A stretch of DNA of 64,000 bases from Natrialbaceae archaeon AArc-T1-2. Its GTDB lineage: Archaea > Halobacteriota > Halobacteria > Halobacteriales > Natrialbaceae. The stretch covers positions 310,001 to 374,000 of the forward strand of contig NZ_CP127174.1 of assembly GCF_030273315.1 (NCBI RefSeq), written 5' to 3'. Positions 8,999-17,907 of this stretch are shown here, piece after piece. The notes under the pieces were generated by a model. The model did no database searches. It was not told where the DNA came from and saw only the letters and a list, made by a program, of their open reading frames with translations. Made by a program: the position numbers and the translations under genes. Within the stretch, counting starts at the first letter, position 1, and the number at the start of each line of letters is the position of its first letter.

Positions 8999-9631
8999 GT
9001 GGACGCGAATCAGGACACCCTGGCGAACCCGTTCGGGATGGACGAGACGTGTCAGAACTGCCCTGTGCTCTGTGAGCGCCGCAGGCAGGTCGTCCACGGC
9101 TACGGCGACGTGAGCGCCGATTTCCTGTTCGTCGGCGAGGCTCCCGATCCCGACGCCGACGCTTCGGGCGTCCCGCTCGTCGGGGATGGCTGGGGGAAGA
9201 CGTTGCGACGGCTCCTCGAGCGAGTCGGACTCTGTGCGATCGACGCCGATGCCGACCGGCCGACTCTCGAGAACGCCTACGTGACACACCTCACGCGCTG
9301 TCGCCATCCCGAGCGCCCGCCGACCGACGAGGAAATCGCCCGCTGCGAGCCGTTTCTCTCCGCCGAGATTCGCATGATAAACCCCGAGATAATCGTGCCG
9401 ATCGGCGAGCGGGCCCTCGCCGAGGTCGCCACGGAGTACACCACCACGCCCGCCGACGACCTCGCGCTCGAGGACTCCCACGGCGAGCGCATTCGCGGCC
9501 GCGGCTTCGAACTCGTCCCAATGATCGATCCGCTCGAGGCAAGCGACGACGAGCGCCAGGCCTGGCTCGAGTCGTTCGCGGCGCTTCTGGCCAGCGATTA
9601 CCGCCAGACGAAGGGACGGCGGGGACGGTAG
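8999..9631 (+). CDS. Uracil-DNA glycosylase family protein (4Fe-4S type)
   Basis: 210 residues with GTG at 8999 as the most likely start; the frame is open further upstream, but that part overlaps the Mrp gene. Cysteines 18, 21 and 25 (CQNCPVLC) plus a later one in HLTRCRHPE suit the 4Fe-4S cluster of family 4/5-like enzymes. VGEAPDPDADASGVPLVG at about 45-62 is the motif that places the catalytic residues (GExPGxxED in the family; Pro-Asp replaces Pro-Gly here), and FELVPMIDPLEA replaces the usual HPS motif at the C-terminus, so catalytic activity is not certain. It would remove uracil from DNA in base-excision repair. Confidence 0.82.
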   Translation: MDANQDTLANPFGMDETCQNCPVLCERRRQVVHGYGDVSADFLFVGEAPDPDADASGVPLVGDGWGKTLRRLLERVGLCAIDADADRPTLENAYVTHLTRCRHPERPPTDEEIARCEPFLSAEIRMINPEIIVPIGERALAEVATEYTTTPADDLALEDSHGERIRGRGFELVPMIDPLEASDDERQAWLESFAALLASDYRQTKGRRGR

Positions 9632-9673
9632 TGTAGTCGAGTTCGCGGTGTTCGACGGGGCGGTTCGGCGTCG

Positions 9674-9895
9674 TTACCAGTACGTACTCGCCAGGCCGCC
9701 GCTCGAGCGCGAGCCGAGTCCGATCAGGACGAGCACGAAAAGCGTCGTGACGACGAGGGTCGCGATCGTCGGCACCGAGAGTCCGGCAGCCGGCGTCTCG
9801 AGGCCGTAGCTCGTGACGAACCCCCAGACGCCGACAGCGACGACGGCAACGACGGTAACGACTGCGAGCACTCCAGAGAGCGTGCGTCCGTTCAT
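9674..9895 (-). CDS. Small two-helix membrane protein
   Basis: 73 residues. Residues about 7-27 (LSGVLAVVTVVAVVAVGVWG) and 42-61 (VPTIATLVVTTLFVLVLIGL) are two transmembrane segments, and the tail is short and polar. Codon bias is like its neighbours. I do not recognise a family. It lies alone between two genes on the other strand. Confidence 0.6.
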   Translation of the reverse strand: MNGRTLSGVLAVVTVVAVVAVGVWGFVTSYGLETPAAGLSVPTIATLVVTTLFVLVLIGLGSRSSGGLASTYW

Positions 9896-10036
9896 ACGGA
9901 CTGCCTCTGTGTGTGATCACATAACAGTTTTCGTGACCGACGAGTTCGGGACGGCGCCACGTCGTCGAAACCGCGGACGTGAGACTGACGGGTGCGGACC
10001 GCCGCGTTCAAGGTTGTCACCTCCTCACGAACACGT

Positions 10037-10768
10037 ATGATCGTCGTCGTTCCCGTCGAGCCGCCCCGTGACGGACTCGTCCTGTCCACACTCGCCGAGA
10101 CCACGCCGCTTTCGACCGCGGAGGCGACGCGGCTCTACGAAGCCGCCACGATGGACGTCCTCCACGCCGTCGACAGAAGCGGCGGCGACCTCCTCGTGAA
10201 CTACCGCGACGGAGAGACCCTGCCAGAGAGGTACGACGACGGCGATCCGGAGGCCGAGATCAGGGCGCTCGCGGCCGACGTCCTCGAGGACACCGACGAG
10301 GTCCGGTTCGAACGCCAGGTCGGCTCGACGCGATCGGCCCGGATCGGCAACACCGTCTCTCACCTCTTAGAGCGCGAGGATGCAGGCGGCGTCGGCGTCG
10401 TCGAACCGACGGCCGCACTACTCGCCCGCACCGACGTCGACGGCGCGGCGATGTCGCTCCGGCGCAACGACGTCGTTCTCGGCCCCTCGACGGGCGGGGA
10501 GCCGTCGCTCGCCTGCTTCGCCAAGCCAATCGACTTCGAAGACGCGTACGCGGGGCCCGCACTCGGGACGTTCGCACGGCGAAGCGCCGACGCGGGCCAC
10601 ACGGTCGGATTCGCGTCCCGGATCCCCACGCTCGCGACCGCGGCCGGCCTCCGGGCGACCCTCGCCGAACTCGAGGCACGTCGTGTGACCGACACCTCCC
10701 ATCCGGTAGCGACCGCGACGGCGGTCGACGACCTCGAGCTCGCCCTCGCCGAGGACGGGACGCTGTAG
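10037..10768 (+). CDS. DUF2064-like / GT-A fold nucleotidyltransferase-like protein
   Basis: 243 residues from the ATG at 10037 (MIVVVPVEPPRDGL). The start resembles GT-A fold enzymes of the DUF2064/CofC kind, which open with a beta strand and a short proline-containing loop. Further features are DVLHAVDRSGGDLLVNYRDG, an Arg-containing segment QVGSTRSARIGNT and LRRNDVVLGPSTGGEPSLAC, where the D-V-V-L-G-P-S-T-G-G run matches the DVVLGPATDGGYYL region of DUF2064. The usual DGGY is altered to GGEP. Substrate and reaction are unknown. It precedes the tRNA-Ser gene on the same strand. Confidence 0.7.
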   Translation: MIVVVPVEPPRDGLVLSTLAETTPLSTAEATRLYEAATMDVLHAVDRSGGDLLVNYRDGETLPERYDDGDPEAEIRALAADVLEDTDEVRFERQVGSTRSARIGNTVSHLLEREDAGGVGVVEPTAALLARTDVDGAAMSLRRNDVVLGPSTGGEPSLACFAKPIDFEDAYAGPALGTFARRSADAGHTVGFASRIPTLATAAGLRATLAELEARRVTDTSHPVATATAVDDLELALAEDGTL

Positions 10769-10862
10769 ATCCATATCCGGTCGGCGACGGATCGCATACC
10801 GCCAGCGAGGGTTCGACCGAGACCGACAAGGATTTTTGAACGGGTGGCGAAGGCGTACTCGA

Positions 10863-10946
10863 GGTGGGGTGGCAGAGCGGCCCAACGCGCCTGCCTTGAG
10901 AGCAGGTGGCTGTCAAGCCTCATGGGTTCAAATCCCATCCCCACCG
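10863..10946 (+). tRNA. tRNA-Ser (anticodon UGA)
   Basis: 84 bases without encoded CCA. The acceptor stem pairs GGTGGGG (10863-10869) with CCCCACC (10939-10945), followed by discriminator G. The anticodon stem CCTGC/GCAGG encloses loop CTTGAGA with anticodon TGA at 10897-10899. A long variable arm (about 10907-10921) is as expected for class II serine tRNA. The T-arm is ATGGG-TTCAAAT-CCCAT. No intron is seen. Confidence 0.95.
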
Positions 10947-10947
10947 T

Positions 10948-10980
10948 ATTTTGCCGCGAGCAACGTCGCGAGCGGCAAAT
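10948..10980 (+). terminator. Hairpin just after tRNA-Ser
   Basis: TTTGCCGC (10950-10957) can pair with GCGGCAAA (10972-10979), with a 14-base loop, starting two bases after the tRNA. It may be a terminator or processing signal. The same design follows tRNA-Glu at 34534-34563. Confidence 0.5.
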
Positions 10981-11069
10981 CGTAACGGATGGATTTGAAC
11001 GAGAGGCGTCACAGCGCGCGAACGCAGTGAGCGAGCGCCGTCACGTGGTTCGGATCCCATCCCAGCCGT
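10981..11069 (+). repeat. tRNA-tail module with degenerate second copy of the tRNA-Ser 3' end
   Basis: Carries TGGATTTGAA (10990-10999, an inverted T-loop sequence), a GTCAC, a GCG-rich palindromic stretch with GAGCGAGCGC, and ends in GTGGTTC..ATCCCATCCCAGCCG (11045-11068), a mutated copy of the tRNA-Ser 3' end. The order and several blocks match the module after tRNA-Glu at 34564-34650. It resembles a relic of insertion at a tRNA attachment site. Confidence 0.55.
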
Positions 11070-11159
11070 GTCTCGATCGTTCCAGGCCAGCGGCCAGTCG
11101 AACCGGCAACAGCACGCCCGACCGTCGGGTTGATCACGCCAGCCGACCAACCATGGCCC

Positions 11160-11882
11160 ATGGCACCAATACCCGCGTACGACCTCGAATTCGACGACAC
11201 CGTCGCCGTGATCACCGGGGCAAGTGGCGCACTCGGCAGCGCCGCCGTCGAGCGATTCCGCGAGGCGGGCGCGACCGTCTGTGCCGTCGACGTGATCGAA
11301 CCCGACGACGAGGAGGCCATGCTCGAACCCGATTCGGGGACGCAGTTCTATTCGGCCGACCTGACCGACGAAGGCGACGTCGAAGCGCTGATCGAACAGG
11401 TTGTCGACGATCACGGCCGGATCGATCACCTGCTGAACGTCGCCGGCACCTGGCGCGGCGGCGATCACGTGGAGGAGACCGACCTCGAGGAGTTCGAACT
11501 GCTCGTCGACGTGAACCTGAAGACGGCGTTTCTCGCCTCCAAACACGCCTTACCCCACCTACAGGACAGCGAGGGGGCGATCGTCAGCATCAGCGCCAGG
11601 TCCTCGCTCGAGGGCGGTGCGGGCGACGGACCCTACCGGATTACGAAGGCGGGCATTCGACTGTTGACCGAGACGCTCGCGGAGGAAAACCGCGGGACGG
11701 TGCGGGCAAACTGCGTGATGCCGAGCGTGATCGACACGCCGGCAAACCGCGAGATGATGCCCGACGCCGACCACGAGTCGTGGGTCGACCCGGGAGACAT
11801 CGCCGACGTGATGGCGTTTCTCTGCAGCGAGGGGGCGTCCGTGACCAGCGGGGCGGCAGTCCCGGTCTACGGCGAGGCGTGA
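11160..11882 (+). CDS. Short-chain dehydrogenase/reductase (SDR)
   Basis: 240 residues from the ATG at 11160. The classical SDR layout is visible: TGASGALG (TGxxxGxG) at about 17-24 for NAD(P) binding, DVI near 44 as the residue after beta-2 (an acidic residue here favours NAD), LNVAGTW in place of NNAG, SISARSS with the catalytic serine, and YRITK with the catalytic Tyr and Lys. It would oxidise or reduce an alcohol/ketone group; the substrate cannot be deduced. It lies between tRNA-Ser and pccB on the same strand, 139 bases before pccB, so probably not in one operon. Confidence 0.85.
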   Translation: MAPIPAYDLEFDDTVAVITGASGALGSAAVERFREAGATVCAVDVIEPDDEEAMLEPDSGTQFYSADLTDEGDVEALIEQVVDDHGRIDHLLNVAGTWRGGDHVEETDLEEFELLVDVNLKTAFLASKHALPHLQDSEGAIVSISARSSLEGGAGDGPYRITKAGIRLLTETLAEENRGTVRANCVMPSVIDTPANREMMPDADHESWVDPGDIADVMAFLCSEGASVTSGAAVPVYGEA

Positions 11883-12021
11883 CGGCGGCGTGACGACGCA
11901 GATTGGTTCGTTACAACGTATCAAACCAGCACGAGCGGCGCTTGCGTCGTCTCGTTACAGAACGTTTTTTGTGGCGGTGATCATTGCACCGAACAATGAC
12001 TCGACACGGGAGGCCACAGCC

Positions 12022-13572
12022 ATGACGATGGAAGATCGCATCGAGGAACTCGAGGAAATGCGCGCTGAGGCACTCGAGGCCGGTGGCGAAGAGCGTATCG
12101 AGAAACAACACGACAAGGGGAAGATGACCGCCCGCGAGCGGATCGATTACTTCCTCGACGACGGCACGTTCACGGAGTTCGACCAGCTCCGGACTCACCA
12201 GACGAGCCAGTTCGGGATGGACGAAAAGAAGATTCCCGGCGACGGCGTCGTCACGGGCTATGGCGAGGTCAACGGCCGGACCGTCTTCGTCTTCGCACAC
12301 GACTTTACCGTCTTCGGCGGCTCGCTCGGCGAGGTCTTCGCCGAGAAGATCACCAAGGTGATGGACATGGCGATGGAGGTCGGTGCCCCCATCGTCGGCC
12401 TGAACGACTCCGCGGGCGCACGCATCCAGGAGGGCGTCAAGAGCCTCGCCGGCTTCACCGAGATCTTCCGGCGCAACCAGGAGGCAAGCGGCGTCGTTCC
12501 GCAGATCTCCTCGATCATGGGGCCGTGTGCCGGCGGTGCAGTGTACTCGCCGTCGATCACCGACTTCATCTTCATGGTGAAAGACACGAGCCACATGTAC
12601 ATCACCGGGCCGGGCGTCACCAAGACCGTCACCGGCGAGGACGTCACCCACGAGGAACTCGGCGGCGCGATGACCCACGCTGACAAGACCGGCGTCGCCC
12701 AGTTTGCCTGCGAGAGTGAAGAGGGGGCCCTGGACAAGATCAAGCGCCTGCTGTCGTACCTGCCACAGAACAACGTCGAGGATCCGCCACGCGTCGAGCC
12801 GTGGGACGATCCCGACCGCCGGGACGAGGCCCTCGAGGCGATCGTCCCCGACAGTCCACAGAAGCCCTACGACATGAAAAACGTCATCGACAGCGTCGTC
12901 GACGAGGGCTCCTTTTTCGAGGTTGCGGATAACTTCGCACAGAACATCGTCGTCGGCTTCGGTCGGCTCGACGGCCGTTCGGTCGGTGTCGTCGCCAACC
13001 AGCCGCGAGTCAACGCGGGTACGCTCACCGTCGACGCCTCGATGAAAGGCTCTCGCTTTGTCCGCTTCTGTGACTCGTTTAACATCCCGATCGTCACCTT
13101 CGTCGACGTCCCCGGCTACATGCCCGGCACCGACCAGGAACACCGCGGGATTATTCGCCACGGCGCGAAGCTGCTCTATGCCTACTCCGAGGCGACCGTC
13201 CCGCTGCTCACCGTTATTACGCGCAAGGCCTACGGCGGCGCCTACTGTGTCATGGCCTCGAAGAATCTCGGAGCCGACGTCAACTACGCCTGGCCGACCG
13301 CCGAAATCGCCGTCATGGGCCCACAGGGCGCGGTCAACATCCTCTATCGGGAGGAACTCGCGGAAGCGGACAACCCCGACGAACTCCGGGACGAACTCAT
13401 CGAGGAGTACCGCGAGGAGTTCGCCAACCCCTACACCGCCACCGACAAAGGATTCCTCGACGACGTCATCCTCCCGACCGAGACCCGCCCGCGGCTGATC
13501 GACGACCTCGAGATGCTCGAGACGAAACGCGAGGACAACCCCGACAAGAAACACGGCAACATCCCGCTGTAA
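12022..13572 (+). CDS. pccB: Acyl-CoA (propionyl-CoA) carboxylase, carboxyltransferase subunit
   Basis: 516 residues from the ATG at 12022 ([14 protein letters not shown]); the ATG two codons later is nearly as likely. Two crotonase-like halves are visible: the N-half with [14 protein letters not shown] and [17 protein letters not shown], the C-half with [36 protein letters not shown] and [12 protein letters not shown]. The two G-G pairs build oxyanion holes for acyl-CoA and carboxybiotin. It carboxylates propionyl-CoA (possibly acetyl-CoA) with a biotin-carrier partner that is not in this window. The stop codon overlaps the start of pccX (TAATG). Confidence 0.94.
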   Translation: MTMEDRIEELEEMRAEALEAGGEERIEKQHDKGKMTARERIDYFLDDGTFTEFDQLRTHQTSQFGMDEKKIPGDGVVTGYGEVNGRTVFVFAHDFTVFGGSLGEVFAEKITKVMDMAMEVGAPIVGLNDSAGARIQEGVKSLAGFTEIFRRNQEASGVVPQISSIMGPCAGGAVYSPSITDFIFMVKDTSHMYITGPGVTKTVTGEDVTHEELGGAMTHADKTGVAQFACESEEGALDKIKRLLSYLPQNNVEDPPRVEPWDDPDRRDEALEAIVPDSPQKPYDMKNVIDSVVDEGSFFEVADNFAQNIVVGFGRLDGRSVGVVANQPRVNAGTLTVDASMKGSRFVRFCDSFNIPIVTFVDVPGYMPGTDQEHRGIIRHGAKLLYAYSEATVPLLTVITRKAYGGAYCVMASKNLGADVNYAWPTAEIAVMGPQGAVNILYREELAEADNPDELRDELIEEYREEFANPYTATDKGFLDDVILPTETRPRLIDDLEMLETKREDNPDKKHGNIPL

Positions 13573-13868
13573 TGAGCCGACACGACACCGACGACAGAGA
13601 GTCGAACCCGCTCGAGGGCGTCGAACTGACGCTTCCGGAGACTGCAAGCGAGGACGAGGCCGCCGCGATCGTCGCCGCGATCGGTGCACACGTCCGCGAC
13701 CTCGAGCTCGCCGCCGTCGCCGCAGCAGCCGACGGCGAGGAGAGCTGGGACGGCAAGCGCTGGGCGTTTACCGGGCGGGTTCGAGGACAGCAAGGTCGCT
13801 CCGTTCGCGTTCCGATCGACGCACCGACGGATCCGTGGGCCGCGGCCGGTCGAACCGATCGCTTCTAA
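13572..13868 (+). CDS. pccX: PccX-like small subunit of acyl-CoA carboxylase
   Basis: 98 residues, starting on the last base of the pccB stop codon (TAATG), so translation is probably coupled. It is acidic, and [21 protein letters not shown] followed by a tail with [14 protein letters not shown] is the pattern of acc-epsilon-like small subunits. Haloferax mediterranei propionyl-CoA carboxylase has a third small subunit, PccX, encoded beside pccB; position and size match. The role would be stabilising or activating the holoenzyme. Confidence 0.75.
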   Translation: MSRHDTDDRESNPLEGVELTLPETASEDEAAAIVAAIGAHVRDLELAAVAAAADGEESWDGKRWAFTGRVRGQQGRSVRVPIDAPTDPWAAAGRTDRF

Positions 13869-13882
13869 CCCCTCGGTCGACG

Positions 13883-14491
13883 TCACTCGACGGGAACCCG
13901 ACTCCGGCCCCCGAGTGCGAGTTCGGCTCGATCGCGGACGGTCGGCGCCGGATCGTTCTCGAGGACGGCCTCGAGCAGCCCGGTCGCCGGCTCGATCGCG
14001 GACGGATGCGTCGTCGAGAGCGTGGCAAAAAGCGTCACGCCCGCCGGGCCGAGCCCGGCGTCGGCGTCTTCCAGCGCGTCGACGAGGACGTCGATGTGAC
14101 CGACGACGGTGTCGGGTCTCGCTTCGGCGATCCGCGCCAGACATCGAAGAGCGTGCGTCCGACCCGGATGAGACGGCCGTGACCGAACGAACCGAACGAC
14201 GGCATCCGTCGACGGCGCGACGTCGGCCGGCGAGACGGCAGCGAGCGCTGCGAGACAGTACGCGACGCTTTCGTGACAGTCGAGCGACGACTGCTCGAGG
14301 AGTTCTCGGAGCTTCGGCACGGTCGGTAAACACCGTCTCGGATCGTTCTCGACGACTTCGCGGACGGTTTCGACGGCCTCGGCGCTGACGTCCGGGTCCG
14401 GGTCGTCGAGCCGGGCGAGTAACGTCGGTACGTCGACGTCCGCTCCCGATGTTGTCCCCCCGTTCGCTGACTGGTGAGTGTCCCCCGACAT
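13883..14491 (-). CDS. HEAT-repeat protein
   Basis: 202 residues from the ATG at 14491 (MSGDTHQSANG); an in-frame start ten codons earlier at 14521 is possible. Helical HEAT/armadillo-like units begin at about residue 20: LLARLDDPDPDVSAEAVETV, then blocks with LREL, DCHESVAYCLAALAA and HALRCLARIAEARPDTV. Such solenoids are scaffolds for protein contacts. The gene is convergent with pccX (14 bases apart) and follows the SpoVR gene by 47-76 bases on the same strand, so it may belong to the PrkA-SpoVR transcript. The partner is unknown. Confidence 0.75.
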   Translation of the reverse strand: MSGDTHQSANGGTTSGADVDVPTLLARLDDPDPDVSAEAVETVREVVENDPRRCLPTVPKLRELLEQSSLDCHESVAYCLAALAAVSPADVAPSTDAVVRFVRSRPSHPGRTHALRCLARIAEARPDTVVGHIDVLVDALEDADAGLGPAGVTLFATLSTTHPSAIEPATGLLEAVLENDPAPTVRDRAELALGGRSRVPVE

Positions 14492-14567
14492 CCCATCAGA
14501 TACGTTTCCTATCGGGAGCAAAAACGTTCCGGCCGAGAACGCCGGCTCGCGAGGTCGTTTGGCGGAG

Positions 14568-16586
14568 TTAGGCGAGCCACTCGTCGGGTTTCGTGTCGTA
14601 GTCGACGTCGTCGGCGGCGAGGTGGTCGACTTCCTCCCACGGTACGTCCTCGATCGTCACCTCGTCGCCGTCGTAGCGGATGCGCTTGCCCCGCTCTTCG
14701 GGTTCGGGTTCGCGGTTGCGGCGTTTCGCGACCTCGACGTCGTGTTCGTCGACCTCCTTGACGATCGTCAGCAGGTTCACGGGCCGACCCCAGAGTTTGA
14801 ACACTCGCTTCAGAGTCTCTTTGGCCTGCTCGAGATCGAGCATAACGCCGTTGTACTGGTGGCCGAGCAACAACTCGCCGGCGTTGTTGTAGTTGCCGTC
14901 GTAGACCGCGATCGTCGGCTTCCCGAAGTTGGTAAACTGCAACAGCAGTTTCTTCTTGACGTCCGCAGCGTCGACACTCGAGACGTGGAAGCCGCCGGTC
15001 GCCTGGGAGTACTCGTAGGTGAAGTAGTCGTTCTCCGTGATGAACTCCTGGGTGAGAAACTCATCGAGGAAGGTCACGTCGTTGTGACTCTCACGGACGT
15101 CTCCCATCCGATCCCAGCCGGCGGTGTACTCGACGTCGGCGAGTGCCTCCTCGACCGACGAGTACCGTGCGTCGTCGAAGAGATACCGGCCGATGCGCTC
15201 GAGTTCGTTCTGGCCGACCCGGGAAAGGAAGCCCCGGTGCTGGCGTTTCACAAGCGAGTAATGTCGTCGAGCCAGTCCCTCGTAGGTGAGCACCTTCCAG
15301 GGGTAGCGGTCGACGTCGATCTCGCCTGCGCGGGCGCGCTCGAGCGCCTCGTAGTCGACGTAGCGGTCGTCGACGTCCTCGAGGGCCGAAAGCGAGTCCG
15401 CATCGACCGCAGCGATCGCCTCCGGCGGTTCGAGTTCCGCGAGGACGTCCTCGAAGTCGACGACGTCGGTGAGGTTGCGCCAGGAGATTCCTTCGACTCG
15501 CAACAACCGCTCGAGCACCTCCCGGCGATTCGTCGTGTTCTCGACGTACTGCCACAGCTCGAAGCCGAGGCTGTACGGGTTGAGCCCGCCGGAACCGAGC
15601 ACTTTCGCCATGTGATCGGCGTAGCTCAGGAACTCGTCGTCGCCGGCGAAGGTCTCGTCGCCCATCATCAGCGACTCCCAGTAACTCGCCCATCCCTCGT
15701 TCATCACCTTCGTCATCTTCTGGGCGGCGAAGTAGTACGCCTCCGCCCGCATCATGTCCAGGACATCCCGTTGCCACTCCTCCATCTCGACTGCCTTGCC
15801 AACCTCCTCGTCGTACTGTTTGCCGTACTCCCTCGCGAAACCCAGGACGTCCTTCTCGGGTTCGTCGGGGAAGCTGACGGCCGCGTCCTCCTCGTCGAGT
15901 TTCTCGAGCCACTCCTCGTCGAAGACCTCGCCTTTGATCTCCTCTGAGAGCTCGAGTTCGTCGAGTTTCTCGGCGAGGTCCTCGTCGATGGCTTCCTCGG
16001 GTGCGCCGTCGAGATCGAGTCGCCGGCTGAACACCCGATGCTGGTCGACGTTGTCCTCGAGACAGAGCGCGTGGTCGATCCACTTCTCGACCTCTGCACG
16101 GTCGATCTCGGGGTCGGCCATGTACTCGTCGATCGCGCGGGCGTGTCGCTCGAGCATGGCCGCGGCGTCGACGGACTCCTCGTCTGCTCGACCCGCGGTG
16201 AACATGGCGAACCACTCGTTGTTCGCGAAGAAGTCGGAGTGGGCCTCGACGTGGGTGATCACCGCCTTCTGGTCGGCAAGCGCGTTCGACTCCTGTAAGA
16301 ACGCGTGGGCGGGGTTGTCGTTGTTGACGATCTCGAATGCCTTGCCGCCGGTGTAGCGGTCCTGTTTCTGCTGGCGGTCGTACTGCATTCCCCACCGCCA
16401 GTGTGGGTACCGCGACTGGAAGCCGCCGTAGGCGATGAGCTCGTTCATCTCGTCGTGGTCGACGATCCAGTAGTTGACCGGATACGGCTCTAAGCCGAGC
16501 TTTTCGGCGAGCTTACGCGCCTCGAAGACCGGTTTCTCCAGATCGTCGGCGATCGCCTGTTTGCGGAATCTGTCCGAATTACTCAT
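14568..16586 (-). CDS. SpoVR family protein
   Basis: 672 residues from the ATG at 16586 ([12 protein letters not shown]). Its first bases ATGAGTAA contain the stop of the upstream DUF444 gene, so the two are translationally coupled. SpoVR family signatures are visible in [50 protein letters not shown]-like [14 protein letters not shown] and [15 protein letters not shown]. coli YcgB is in this family and acts with YeaG and YeaH in stationary phase and nutrient stress; the biochemistry is unsettled. It is somewhat longer than bacterial forms. Last gene of a four-gene chain with two PrkA kinases. Confidence 0.93.
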   Translation of the reverse strand: MSNSDRFRKQAIADDLEKPVFEARKLAEKLGLEPYPVNYWIVDHDEMNELIAYGGFQSRYPHWRWGMQYDRQQKQDRYTGGKAFEIVNNDNPAHAFLQESNALADQKAVITHVEAHSDFFANNEWFAMFTAGRADEESVDAAAMLERHARAIDEYMADPEIDRAEVEKWIDHALCLEDNVDQHRVFSRRLDLDGAPEEAIDEDLAEKLDELELSEEIKGEVFDEEWLEKLDEEDAAVSFPDEPEKDVLGFAREYGKQYDEEVGKAVEMEEWQRDVLDMMRAEAYYFAAQKMTKVMNEGWASYWESLMMGDETFAGDDEFLSYADHMAKVLGSGGLNPYSLGFELWQYVENTTNRREVLERLLRVEGISWRNLTDVVDFEDVLAELEPPEAIAAVDADSLSALEDVDDRYVDYEALERARAGEIDVDRYPWKVLTYEGLARRHYSLVKRQHRGFLSRVGQNELERIGRYLFDDARYSSVEEALADVEYTAGWDRMGDVRESHNDVTFLDEFLTQEFITENDYFTYEYSQATGGFHVSSVDAADVKKKLLLQFTNFGKPTIAVYDGNYNNAGELLLGHQYNGVMLDLEQAKETLKRVFKLWGRPVNLLTIVKEVDEHDVEVAKRRNREPEPEERGKRIRYDGDEVTIEDVPWEEVDHLAADDVDYDTKPDEWLA

Positions 16587-17907
16587 CCGTATCACTCTCC
16601 GTACTGAGAATTTCGTAGATCGCGTCGGTCACGTCCCCCTCCTCGTTGACGTAGGCCACCGCCACGTCCTCGTCGTCGCCGAAGTGACGTTCTAACTCCT
16701 CGGCGTGGGTGGCGTTGATCGCGTTGCCGCTTGGCTGGGTCTCGACGTAGGCGTGGAGGTTCGCCGGAATCGACTCCATAAGCGGGATCACCCGCTCTTC
16801 GGTGTCGTTGCTGGAGTTCTCGCTGTCGCCGGCGGCGAAGACGTACCGGTTCCAGTCGCTCCAGGGATACTCCTCTAACAACTCGGCGGCGAGTTCGTAC
16901 GCACTCGAGATCTTCGTTCCGCCACCGCTTCGAATGCCGAAGAAGTTCTCGCGGGAGACTTCCCAGGCGTCGGCATCGTGGGCGATGTAGACGAACTCGG
17001 CGTTGTCGTACTTACCGGTGAGATACCAATCGAGCGGGGTGAACGTTCGCTCGACGAGTTCGCGTTTCTTTTCGCGCATCGAGCCCGAGACGTCACGGAT
17101 GTTGACGACGACGACGTTTTTCTCCCGTTCCTCGACGATCTCGGGGTAGCGGTAGCGTTCGTCCTCTCGGCGGAAGGGGACGTGTTTGATCCCTTCCCGG
17201 CGGATCTTCTGTTGGACCGACTCGCGTTCGACCTCGGATTCGACCTCCTCGATCGAGGTCCACGTGCCGCGTTCGTCGTCGGGGATCTCTCGGAAGGCGT
17301 CTTCGATCCAGGCCATCGAAACGGGGAGGTTCTCCTCGCGTGCCCACTCGAAGACCTCGCGCGGGGAGATGTCTTCGACCTTGCAGACCTCCCGCAGAAA
17401 GTCTTCGTCGAAATCCATCGCGAGTTTTCGTTTGAGCCCCTCCTTGAACATCCGTTCGAAGTCGAGGGTGCTGTCCGGTCCCGACCGCGTGAGGTCGGTG
17501 AACGGGCCTTCTTTCTCCTCGATCACCTTCTTGCCCTTCGGCTCTAAGTCGAGTCCGAGTTCCTCGTCGAGTTCCTGGGCGAACTCTTCGGGATCCATCT
17601 CGTAGTACTCGTGCTCGCCGCTTTCTTCGCCTGGCTCGTCGCCGTCTTCCTCGCCGTCCTCGCCCGGCTGTGGCTGGGGCTGGCCGACGGGTTGACCGAC
17701 GTCCGGCGTGTCGCCGTCGCCCTGGCCGACGCCACCTTGATCGCGCTGGTCGTACTCGAAACTCGGCAGCGAGACGATCTTCACCGGGACGTTGATCTCC
17801 TCGCGGCTGCTTCCGCCGAGGTCGCCGTATCTGATGAAATCGGCGAGATCCTCGCGGCGCTTTTCGCCCACTTCGCGGAATCTATCGAGGTCCTCTCTTA
17901 GTCCCAT
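16579..17907 (-). CDS. DUF444 (YeaH-type) von Willebrand A-domain protein
   Basis: 442 residues. Residues about 50-110 form a Gly/Gln/Pro and acidic low-complexity stretch; the C-terminal half is a VWA-like domain with DVSGSM at 272-277 as the MIDAS metal-binding loop and [13 protein letters not shown] supplying the next MIDAS residues. DUF444 proteins (YeaH in E. coli) are encoded beside PrkA kinase (YeaG) and SpoVR. The start overlaps the end of the upstream prkA by ten bases and the stop overlaps SpoVR by eight. It probably works as a metal-dependent adaptor in the kinase module. Confidence 0.92.
   Translation of the reverse strand: MGLREDLDRFREVGEKRREDLADFIRYGDLGGSSREEINVPVKIVSLPSFEYDQRDQGGVGQGDGDTPDVGQPVGQPQPQPGEDGEEDGDEPGEESGEHEYYEMDPEEFAQELDEELGLDLEPKGKKVIEEKEGPFTDLTRSGPDSTLDFERMFKEGLKRKLAMDFDEDFLREVCKVEDISPREVFEWAREENLPVSMAWIEDAFREIPDDERGTWTSIEEVESEVERESVQQKIRREGIKHVPFRREDERYRYPEIVEEREKNVVVVNIRDVSGSMREKKRELVERTFTPLDWYLTGKYDNAEFVYIAHDADAWEVSRENFFGIRSGGGTKISSAYELAAELLEEYPWSDWNRYVFAAGDSENSSNDTEERVIPLMESIPANLHAYVETQPSGNAINATHAEELERHFGDDEDVAVAYVNEEGDVTDAIYEILSTESDTDE

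Noticed and set aside
11911-13689. 592-codon frame antisense to pccB
   Set aside because: Mirrors the strong codon bias of pccB; no motifs. A shadow.
14478-15947. 489-codon frame antisense to the SpoVR gene
   Set aside because: Val/Leu/Arg-rich shadow of a well-identified gene.
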